Assembly: GCA_023265355.1 (NCBI GenBank)
Contig: JAHFTZ010000196.1
Coordinates: 1-5,390 of the forward strand
Length of the DNA stretch: 5,390 nucleotides
Source: Terriglobus sp.
GTDB lineage: Bacteria; Acidobacteriota; Terriglobia; Terriglobales; Acidobacteriaceae
Reading direction: 5' to 3'
Below, piece after piece: positions 1-5,390 of this stretch (its first letter is position 1; every line of letters starts with the position of its first letter). The notes under the pieces were generated by a model. The model saw nothing but the letters and a program-made list of their open reading frames with translations, ran no database searches and had not been told where the DNA came from. The position numbers and the translations under genes are program-made.

Positions 1-1006
1 GAGGCTGCGGGTAGTGCCGCAGAAGAAAGCTCACATCCTCGGCCTGCGCCTCATGCATGCGCAGAAGGGCGAGGGAGTTCCAGTTCGCCGCGCCTCCGAC
101 GGACTTCGTCAGGCTGTCCAACTCCGGTACGCCCTGCTCCGGCGCGCGCCAACGCGTCTTCAGCCATTCCGTCTCTCTCTCTGCGCCCTCGGCTTCGGAG
201 TAGGTGAAGGTCGGAATCTTTCCCTCTGCGGCCCACCTGGCGACGATAGGATCTTCCGCCTTCCAATGTTTTCCGACGCTGTAGGGAAGCCACGTGCTAG
301 AGGAGAAGTGATGGAAGAGGACGAGATTTTTCAGCGGCCACAGGAGCGAAAGCCCGATGAAGACCATCGAGGTGAGGGCGGTGCGCCGGCGTGCCTCCGG
401 GATCAGCCACCACAGCAGCGCGCAAAGGACGGCGAGCCAGATCCATTGATAGGTTGCGCGCACAAGCGTGAGGGCCAGGCCGAGACCCAGGGCGGCGTAG
501 AGCCACCTCCGCGTCTGCAGCTGCACATAGTAGGTGAGTGCGTAGGCGAGCAGGCAGAGCATCCCATAGACGAGCTGCGTGTAAAGAGCATCGAACTCAT
601 AGAGGATCGCCGATGGATTCAGCATCAGGACGAGCGCGATGCTGAAGCCGATCAGTGGCCGGAGCCTGAGCCGAATGAGAGTGCAATACACCGCGAGCGC
701 AGCCGCTAAACCGAGCAGGATCTGACTGCCCAGAAGAACCCACCCGAGAGCATCCGGTGCCGTCTTCAACGCGACGCCGATCAGGGCGTTGTAAAGCGGC
801 GGCTGGCCGTGAAGATGCAGAAGACCGCGCAGGAGATGGTGGTGGAGTACGTCAAAATCCAGCACCTGCCAAAACCAGACCAGTTCGATGGCGGAGTAGC
901 GAAGCCCCGCAGCCAGAGCAAGGCCTCGGCTGAGCAGAAAAACGGCCATCAGCAATGCTGGATAGAGGTAGTGTGATTTCCCGGCGAGGGGCGATCGAAC
1001 AGTCAT
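1..1006 (-). CDS. Glycosyltransferase-like polytopic membrane protein, C-terminus cut by window edge
   Basis: I translated this frame by hand: 335 codons run from an ATG at 1006 to the left edge without a stop. The protein is very hydrophobic. Likely membrane segments lie near residues 15-35, 88-110, 117-132, 144-162, 168-184, 187-202 and 210-230, followed by a soluble, probably periplasmic stretch from about 232. After the first membrane helix comes an acidic, His-rich loop (DFDVLHHH, 50-57) and then QPPLYN (68-73). This resembles the first-loop acidic residue and PPL(Y/F) signature of GT-C fold, lipid-phosphate-sugar-dependent transferases (GT39/PMT/ArnT-like). NPSAILYEFDALYT (130-143) and SSSTWL (235-240) recall uncharacterised bacterial members of that superfamily. 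The donor and acceptor cannot be read from the sequence. The start codon directly follows AGAGGG, so the ribosome site is poorly spaced and the start is uncertain. The gene lies 27 bp after the cyclase stop and is probably in its operon. Confidence 0.75.
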   Translation of the reverse strand, partial: MTVRSPLAGKSHYLYPALLMAVFLLSRGLALAAGLRYSAIELVWFWQVLDFDVLHHHLLRGLLHLHGQPPLYNALIGVALKTAPDALGWVLLGSQILLGLAAALAVYCTLIRLRLRPLIGFSIALVLMLNPSAILYEFDALYTQLVYGMLCLLAYALTYYVQLQTRRWLYAALGLGLALTLVRATYQWIWLAVLCALLWWLIPEARRRTALTSMVFIGLSLLWPLKNLVLFHHFSSSTWLPYSVGKHWKAEDPIVARWAAEGKIPTFTYSEAEGAERETEWLKTRWRAPEQGVPELDSLTKSVGGAANWNSLALLRMHEAQAEDVSFLLRHYPQP

Positions 1007-1033
1007 CCCTCTATTCTGGGTGATGTTCGTCGT

Positions 1034-2755
1034 TTAGTGTTCATTTTTCAGAGACAAAGCGGGGGTTTCCGCAGCGATGGCTGTCCGGTTACGGCCGGCT
1101 CGCTTGGCATCGTAGAGCGCATGATCCGCCATGCGCAGAAGCTCGGTAATGCTGCTCGCGGGATGGGGGTACATGGCTAACCCGATGGACAGAGAGACAT
1201 GGCCCAGCGGCTGGCCCTTAAGATGAACCCTGAGCCGGCTGATCTGCTCCCGGATCGCCTCAGCACGGACGAAGGCCATCTCCACTGTAATCTCCGGAAG
1301 AATGATGACGAACTCTTCGCCGCCATAGCGGCAGACAATGTCTTCGGTACGCACGGCCTGCAGGAAGCTGGAACCCACTTCACGAAGAACGACGTCTCCT
1401 GCCTCGTGGCCAAAGGTGTCGTTGAAGTTCTTGAAGTGGTCCACGTCCAGAAGCAGGACGGCCAGGGAAGAGCCGCGTCTTGTGGCGCGGTGCAGTTCGC
1501 GCTCCAGGGCCACTTCCATAAAACGGCGGTTGAAGAGACCTGTAAGAACGTCCCGAATCGATTGACTTTCCAGCTTGGCACGCAGATTCAGAGCGGCGAT
1601 GGTCATGGAAGCAAGATCCACCATCTCTTCAATCAGAACCAGGCGGTCGCAGGCCCATTGGGCAATCTCCTCGGTAGGAAACTCCAGATAGGTGAACCCG
1701 ATGGTCTCGCCCTGTGCGGCGAGGGGAATGCAGAGATAGTTGTCCGGTGGCGTGTCGACAAAATGGCTGCAGTGAATCTCTGATTCGCCAGGCTTGCGCC
1801 AGCGGGCCCTTCCGGTGCGGAGACCGCAACAGGTCTCCAGGGCACATCCATCGGAGAGCGCTGTCGGTTCGCCCCAGGTGGACAGAATCTCCATCAGGGT
1901 ATGGGAGTTATTGAGAATAACGGTGGCTCCCCGGCTGCCCGGAAGCAACTCCTGGAGGTGCCTCGCGGTACATTTCTGTGCCTCCAGGGAAGTGACGCAG
2001 AGTTGAAGTTCGTCGCGGGAGGACTTAAGAAACACCGAGTCCGCACTGCGGCGTTTGAGCTTTTCGACCGTTTTTTCCAGGTTGTCATTTGAGATGGAGA
2101 TCTCCTCCTCAAAGGCGCGCCGGCGCAGAGCGTCACGAATCAGAACAATGAAGAGGGCGACGACCACGACGAGGGATAAACCGAGGAAGACGATCCCCAG
2201 AACGAGGCTCCGTGTCATCGCTCTCTGGGTGTCATCGCCCCGTTGGTTAAGAAGTGCGCGCTCGTCGTTCTGAAGGACCGACAGGGCGCTGCGAATGCTT
2301 CGAATCTCACGATCCGGGACTTCCTTCGACCCCTTTGCGTTTTCGAGAACGTGGGCGAGAGTATCGACGTGCGTATCGAGCTCTTTTGCATTCTGGCTCT
2401 GCGATGGATTATCCCGTAGGAGGGTCTCTAAGTTCTCGACGCTGACGCGCATCGCAGCCGCCGATGTCTGGGCATTTCCCAGATAGCGATCATCGCCGGT
2501 CAACTTATAAAGTTGCATCGAAGAACCGACCCGATCGAGACGCTGCCCCTGTGTCTGAATGACATTGAGAACATTGTGGGAGTGTTCGAGCCAGCCTTTG
2601 ACATCAGCCATGTGCTGATTGTTTTCATATTCCACCACGGCCACCGTGCAGGTGAACACGACCGCACCGATCGCGGAGAGGATGAGCAGGGGAATGACCC
2701 GCCCTACCCTCATGGGAGCGCGCAGTATGTTCTCTATGGACAGGTTTTCCGACAT
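1034..2755 (-). CDS. Membrane-bound diguanylate cyclase, CHASE3-GAF-GGDEF
   Basis: The 573-residue protein is predicted to make cyclic di-GMP from two GTP at the inner membrane. Domains in order: a short cytoplasmic N-terminus, TM1 (about 19-41), a helical periplasmic sensor (42-182), TM2 (183-206), a charged coiled-coil linker (about 211-262), a GAF domain (about 262-395) and a GGDEF domain (about 398-562). The sensor fits CHASE3, with the typical LTGDDRYL near 85-92 and a DERALLNQR stretch before TM2. The catalytic domain looks complete: DVLTGLFNRR (402-411), metal ligand D437 in LLLDVDHFKNFND, signature GGEEF (478-482), and an inhibitory RxxD site (R469-D472) exactly five residues upstream, so product inhibition is expected. 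No EAL or HD-GYP domain is present. The GAF part carries several Cys residues and a CSH motif. The start is supported by AGAGG seven bases upstream. The signal sensed is unknown. Confidence 0.93.
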   Translation of the reverse strand: MSENLSIENILRAPMRVGRVIPLLILSAIGAVVFTCTVAVVEYENNQHMADVKGWLEHSHNVLNVIQTQGQRLDRVGSSMQLYKLTGDDRYLGNAQTSAAAMRVSVENLETLLRDNPSQSQNAKELDTHVDTLAHVLENAKGSKEVPDREIRSIRSALSVLQNDERALLNQRGDDTQRAMTRSLVLGIVFLGLSLVVVVALFIVLIRDALRRRAFEEEISISNDNLEKTVEKLKRRSADSVFLKSSRDELQLCVTSLEAQKCTARHLQELLPGSRGATVILNNSHTLMEILSTWGEPTALSDGCALETCCGLRTGRARWRKPGESEIHCSHFVDTPPDNYLCIPLAAQGETIGFTYLEFPTEEIAQWACDRLVLIEEMVDLASMTIAALNLRAKLESQSIRDVLTGLFNRRFMEVALERELHRATRRGSSLAVLLLDVDHFKNFNDTFGHEAGDVVLREVGSSFLQAVRTEDIVCRYGGEEFVIILPEITVEMAFVRAEAIREQISRLRVHLKGQPLGHVSLSIGLAMYPHPASSITELLRMADHALYDAKRAGRNRTAIAAETPALSLKNEH

Positions 2756-3037
2756 CTATACGCCTCTGAAATCGACGGGAAAGACCGAACGCGAAAGAAC
2801 TTTTGCCACGGTGGATTTGTCTGCAAAGATGCCGCAGAGCGGGCGGGGCGCCATGAGCCTTGCTGCCCTTGCCTGGTGCTGCTTCAAATCTTCTTTAGAT
2901 AAAGTCGTTGTGTTGATCACAAGCGCTCGCGGGTCATGGTGAACGATAATAGACACACCATACGTGCAAGGAGCCTCCTTCTCAATGGCCCAAAGGTGCC
3001 ATGGCGAGGAGCATCTGCCGGAGTCCGCCCGGCTCAA
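2756..3037 (-). CDS. Doubtful 93-residue hypothetical ORF between permease and cyclase
   Basis: This open frame fills the whole gap between the MFS stop and the cyclase start. It would begin with TTG, overlapping the MFS TGA as TTGA, and its TAG directly precedes the cyclase ATG. I recognise no family. No signal peptide or membrane helix is visible; the middle is mixed charged and polar (VHHDPRALVINTTTLSKEDL). Against it: the only start at the junction is TTG with GGAAGG touching it, internal GTG and ATG starts lack a well-placed ribosome site, and codon use (TTA, TCT, AAA, AGG) is less GC-rich at third positions than in the neighbours. It also shares the cyclase frame, so it may simply be an untranslated leader that happens to be open. 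I lean towards non-coding but cannot exclude a small coupled gene. Confidence 0.25.
   Translation of the reverse strand: MSRADSGRCSSPWHLWAIEKEAPCTYGVSIIVHHDPRALVINTTTLSKEDLKQHQARAARLMAPRPLCGIFADKSTVAKVLSRSVFPVDFRGV
2763..2767 (-). promoter_or_regulatory. Ribosome binding site of the diguanylate cyclase
   Basis: On the minus strand AGAGG lies seven bases before the ATG at 2755. It supports this start over any extension into the open frame upstream, which is separated from the ATG by an in-frame TAG at 2758-2756. Confidence 0.6.
2908..2922. repeat. Perfect short inverted repeat TTGTG-N5-CACAA
   Basis: The two 5-bp arms pair exactly around a 5-bp spacer. The site lies about 150 bp before the cyclase start. 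It resembles a small dimeric operator or a weak hairpin; arms this short can arise by chance. Confidence 0.3.
2968..2980. repeat. 13-bp palindrome AAGGAGCCTCCTT
   Basis: The arms AAGGAG and CTCCTT are perfect complements around one base. On the minus strand the sequence reads AAGGAGGCTCCTT, so it holds a full Shine-Dalgarno-like AAGGAGG that its own 3' half could pair with (five pairs and a three-base loop). No substantial ORF begins at the right distance. An ATG 12 bases downstream (2961-2959) opens only 14 codons, ending at 2917. Confidence 0.4.
2985..3002. repeat. Small inverted repeat ATGGC-N8-GCCAT
   Basis: The 5-bp arms are perfect, and the loop is CCAAAGGT. It lies about 30 bases past the permease stop in the direction of transcription. 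No T-run follows on the minus strand, so it is not a standard intrinsic terminator. Confidence 0.25.
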
Positions 3038-4296
3038 CCTTCCAGGACGAAATCCCGGTTAGGATCGGTGGGGTGCAGAGGCTTGTACTTGGTACGATCT
3101 CCGGTGAGATGGCGGAGGAGGGCTAGTGCAAGGAGGCCGAGCGCCAGGATGCAGACGCCGTTCCATCGATAGTGCTCCCACGCGATGGTAGAGAGCGTGG
3201 AACCCATCGCGCCGCCAGTGAAATAAGCCACCATATAAACTGTGTTGATGCGGCTGCGCGCCTCGGGCAAAAGCGCGAAGATACGCGTCTGATTGGCTAT
3301 CTGGACGCTTTGCATGCCGACATCCAGCAGGATCACGCAGAGGGCCATGCAGATCAGGTGGAGCGCGAAGGGCGTACGGAAGGCTTCGTTCAGCCACAGT
3401 CCCGTGTAAGCACACGCAAATACGATCAAACCACCGGTCAGCACCCAACGTGGTCCATGGCTGTCGGACTTTTTTCCGGCAAATGAGGCGACAAGCGCCC
3501 CCGCGGTTCCGACCAGGCCGAAGGTACCGGCAACGCCCGCGCCCAGTCCATGGGTGCCGAGGAGGAATGCAAGCGTGTTCCAGAAGCAGGAGAACGCCGC
3601 GAAGACGAGCGCCCCTGTAACGGCGGCCTCCCGAAGAAGCGGCTCATCGTGCGCTACTGCATACAGACTCCGCATCGCATCGGCGTAGCTCAACTTTCGT
3701 TTTGGCGGAAGGTTGGGCATATAACGGCGCATCGCAGGGACGAAGGCAGCGTTGAGGAGTGCGGCGAGAAAAAATACGGTTCTCCAGCTGGCGAAGGGAA
3801 AGAGGTGATGCGAGAGATCGTTGAGCCAACCGGCGAAGGTCCGCGCCAGCAGCACGCCCAGGAGCAAACCGCTCATCACAATGCCGATAGCGCGACCACG
3901 CATGTGCTTCGGTGCGATGTCCGGAGCGATGGGCAGAGCGATATGCGTCACAGCAGCGAGCGCGCCAGCGATCGCAGAGGCCGCGATGAGCAGAGGCAAA
4001 GTCGGTGCGAGCGAGACGAGCAGCAGAGCCACGGAGACAGCGCCGTAAAGCTTCATCATCAAGCCGCGACGCTCGGCGATGTCGCCCATGGGAACGAAGC
4101 AGAGTAGACCGATCGCGTAGCCCACCTGGGTCGCGACGGCGACAAAGCCAGCTTTGCCTTCGCTCACATGAAAGGTATGGCCCATCTCCAATAGAAGAGG
4201 CTGGTTGTAATAGATGGTCGAGACACCGACGCCGCATGCGAGACCGAGAAAGGGAAGCTGAGTTTTGCTGGACGGCGGATTTTTTCGAGACGACAT
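3034..4296 (-). CDS. Major facilitator superfamily transporter, 12 TM, exporter type
   Basis: The 420-residue length and hydrophobic pattern fit a 12-helix MFS permease of the inner membrane, most like DHA1-type drug or metabolite:H+ antiporters. Helices lie near 14-36, 48-70, 82-100, 101-123, 136-157, 169-188, 222-246, 250-273, 283-302, 308-330, 348-371 and 378-397, with a basic central loop (about 189-221). Signature A sits between TM2 and TM3 as GDIAERRGLMMK (71-82). TM1 contains STIYYNQPLL (26-35), and TM11 begins with ARSRINTVYM (346-355) followed by GGAMGS; both recall the YgaY-like group of bacterial MFS proteins. TM5 is glycine-rich (GIVMSGLLLGVLLARTFAG), as in antiporter motif C, but lacks the usual GP step. 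The substrate cannot be deduced. The ribosome site is a weak purine run (AGAGAGAG) just before the ATG. The gene is divergent from the TPR gene. Confidence 0.9.
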   Translation of the reverse strand: MSSRKNPPSSKTQLPFLGLACGVGVSTIYYNQPLLLEMGHTFHVSEGKAGFVAVATQVGYAIGLLCFVPMGDIAERRGLMMKLYGAVSVALLLVSLAPTLPLLIAASAIAGALAAVTHIALPIAPDIAPKHMRGRAIGIVMSGLLLGVLLARTFAGWLNDLSHHLFPFASWRTVFFLAALLNAAFVPAMRRYMPNLPPKRKLSYADAMRSLYAVAHDEPLLREAAVTGALVFAAFSCFWNTLAFLLGTHGLGAGVAGTFGLVGTAGALVASFAGKKSDSHGPRWVLTGGLIVFACAYTGLWLNEAFRTPFALHLICMALCVILLDVGMQSVQIANQTRIFALLPEARSRINTVYMVAYFTGGAMGSTLSTIAWEHYRWNGVCILALGLLALALLRHLTGDRTKYKPLHPTDPNRDFVLEG

Positions 4297-4372
4297 GCTC
4301 TCTCTAGTTTACCGACCTTAGCAAACCTTCGCTTGGCGTATGGCGGCGTCCTTTTCAGATATCATCGCGGCC
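4297..4372. promoter_or_regulatory. Divergent intergenic region with a candidate operator
   Basis: The 76 bp between the permease and the TPR gene must hold both 5' control regions. An imperfect 20-bp inverted repeat at 4307-4326 has arms GTTTAC and GCAAAC, matching at five of six pairs around an 8-bp spacer. It sits 11 bp before the permease start, where a bound repressor would block transcription or initiation. TATCAT (4360-4365) is a possible -10 for the TPR gene, but its best upstream TTGGCG (4333-4338) is 21 bp away, so no promoter is firmly called. On the minus strand TAAACT (4311-4306) is a possible -10 inside the repeat. Confidence 0.35.
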
Positions 4373-5390
4373 ATGCGCTCTCCTTCGAAATGGTGGTTTT
4401 CTTTCCTGATCTTTGCAATGCTGGGCGCCCCCTCTCAGGCGCAGATGAGCTGTCACGATATGAGCGCTTCGACCTCCACGACGCCTCCGGAAAAACTGCC
4501 ACCACCGCTAAGAATGACTGGTATCGGCAACGCGCATATCACGGTTACGACCTCTCAACCCGAGGCGCAGATCTGGTTCGACCAGGGACTGAATCTGCAG
4601 CATGATTTCTGGGACTACGAGGCGGCAAAGGCTTTTCAGCAGGCGATCCGCCTCGACCCAAACTGCGCCATGTGCTGGTGGGGCCTGGCACAGGCGATGG
4701 ACGCGCGCGGCAAGGATACAGAAGCGCTGGTGGTGGAGGAGTTCGAGCGTACGAAGAAGTTGAAATCGCACGCTACGCCTGCGGAGAAACTTTACATCGA
4801 AGCGTCGCTGGCCGCGAGGAAGGACGACAGGAAAGAGTCGAAAAGCAAGAGCGATCCGAAGGTGCATCACGACTCCGTGGAGACGAAGAAGCTGCGCAAG
4901 CTGGTGGCGCTCTATCCGGCCTCGGATCAAGCTTCGATCCAGGCGCGGATCTTTCTCGCGGGTTCGTTGCGCGATGGCTTTACCCATGGCGAACCCAATG
5001 CGGGAACGGCGGAGTCGCAGAAGATTCTGGCGCAGTTGATTCTGGAGTATCCCAACGACACTGCCTCACTGCACTACTGGATCCACATCATCGAGCCCGG
5101 AAATCATCCGGAGCTGGCGCGCGATGCCGCTGTGCGTCTGGGTGCGCTGGTGCCGACGAGCGGCCACATGGTGCACATGCCCGGACACATCTTCTATCTG
5201 TTGGGCGACTACAACCGCGCGCAGGTTTCGTTCGCGGCTTCGACGGCGGTCGATGAGGCGTACATGCGCGCGCAGAATGTTTCGCCCGACGACGACTGGA
5301 ACTACGTCCACAACCTGATGTACTCCATCGCGGACCTGCTGGAAGCGGGACGATTTGTGGAGGCGGATGCTCTGGCTTTGAAGACGGCAA
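4373..5390 (+). CDS. Exported TPR-repeat protein, C-terminus cut by window edge
   Basis: 339 codons are in view and the frame stays open at the right edge. The N-terminus is a Sec-type signal peptide: basic start, hydrophobic core WWFSFLIFAML (7-17) and a likely cleavage after SQA (21-23), placing the protein in the periplasm or outside. The first TPR-like helix pair covers about 64-96 (AQIWFDQGLNLQHDF, then EAAKAFQQAIRLDP), followed by CAMCWWGLA (98-106) with a CxxC pair. A lysine- and serine-rich charged insert spans about 149-175. Further helical repeats follow, with HYWIHIIEP (234-242), SGHMVHMPGHIFYLLGDY (263-280) and DDDWNYVHNLMY (306-317). From memory, these motifs typify a family of large secreted TPR proteins common in Acidobacteriota and Bacteroidota; no biochemical role is known to me. 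An in-frame ATG at 4340 would add 11 residues before the signal peptide, so 4373 is preferred. Neither start has a good ribosome site. Confidence 0.85.
   Translation, partial: MRSPSKWWFSFLIFAMLGAPSQAQMSCHDMSASTSTTPPEKLPPPLRMTGIGNAHITVTTSQPEAQIWFDQGLNLQHDFWDYEAAKAFQQAIRLDPNCAMCWWGLAQAMDARGKDTEALVVEEFERTKKLKSHATPAEKLYIEASLAARKDDRKESKSKSDPKVHHDSVETKKLRKLVALYPASDQASIQARIFLAGSLRDGFTHGEPNAGTAESQKILAQLILEYPNDTASLHYWIHIIEPGNHPELARDAAVRLGALVPTSGHMVHMPGHIFYLLGDYNRAQVSFAASTAVDEAYMRAQNVSPDDDWNYVHNLMYSIADLLEAGRFVEADALALKTA

Larger units (their letters stand above)
2756..3033 (-). promoter_or_regulatory. Long leader or intergenic region upstream of the cyclase
   Basis: These 278 bases separate the permease from the cyclase, far more than the 27 bp between cyclase and glycosyltransferase, so a promoter or leader control for the cyclase is plausible. 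Three small inverted repeats lie here (2908-2922, 2968-2980, 2985-3002). I found no convincing -35/-10 pair at normal spacing. TATTAT and TTATCT on the minus strand are possible -10 elements, but neither has a good -35. I do not see the conserved core of GEMM-I or GEMM-II c-di-GMP riboswitches. I also see no clear stem plus T-run terminator after the permease. Confidence 0.35.

Noticed and set aside
171..184. CT dinucleotide run as a simple repeat or phase-variation tract
   Set aside because: It is short and lies in a coding frame, encoding an E-R-E-T stretch of the membrane protein. It is too short to suggest slippage control.
14..709. 231-codon plus-strand frame antisense to the glycosyltransferase-like gene
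   Set aside because: Its product is rich in Arg, Glu, Gln and Pro with no domain, and the opposite strand encodes a coherent membrane protein. Long antisense frames are common in high-GC coding DNA.
1199..1783. 194-codon plus-strand frame antisense to the cyclase
   Set aside because: It lies inside the GAF-GGDEF coding region with intact catalytic motifs on the other strand. It has no recognisable features of its own.
2756..3033. c-di-GMP riboswitch before the cyclase
   Set aside because: I looked for the GEMM-type conserved core on the minus strand and did not see it. The small palindromes do not form the expected two-helix layout.
3550..4107. 185-codon plus-strand frame antisense to the MFS gene
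   Set aside because: It encodes a strongly charged low-complexity product and mirrors codons of the 12-TM permease.
4333..4605. 90-codon plus-strand frame overlapping the TPR gene start
   Set aside because: It is out of frame with the TPR gene, begins at TTG without a ribosome site, and lacks any signal peptide or domain.
4508..4987. 159-codon minus-strand frame over the TPR gene
   Set aside because: It is Arg/Leu-rich without motifs, while the plus strand has a signal peptide and clear TPR-like repeats.

Overview
The window looks like a chromosomal fragment of a moderately high-GC Gram-negative bacterium. Acidobacteriota, class Terriglobia (Granulicella, Terriglobus or Edaphobacter type), is my best guess. 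The basis is the secreted TPR protein at the right edge, the style of the GAF-GGDEF protein and the codon use. This is family recall, not a database result. I see no mobile element, tRNA, rRNA or CRISPR array.

Layout: three genes read leftwards on the minus strand. In transcription order they are an MFS exporter-type permease (4296-3034), a membrane-bound CHASE3-GAF-GGDEF diguanylate cyclase (2755-1034) and a multi-spanning glycosyltransferase-like membrane protein (1006 to beyond the left edge). The third gene is open to the window edge, so its frame has no stop in view. One gene reads rightwards from 4373, an exported TPR protein truncated by the right edge. The two directions diverge from a 76-bp intergenic segment (4297-4372) that carries an imperfect inverted repeat.

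How they may work together: the cyclase and the glycosyltransferase-like gene are only 27 bp apart and are probably co-transcribed. This fits c-di-GMP signalling placed beside cell-surface glycan assembly, but nothing in the sequence proves a functional link. The MFS gene is separated from the cyclase by 277 bp holding several small palindromes and a weakly supported 93-codon reading frame. The cyclase may therefore have its own promoter or a regulated leader. The TPR gene is divergent and shows no evident link to the others.

I found no convincing new multi-gene system. The points most worth a second look are the leader between the permease and the cyclase, the Cys/His cluster in the GAF domain, and the conserved-looking histidine motif in the TPR protein.
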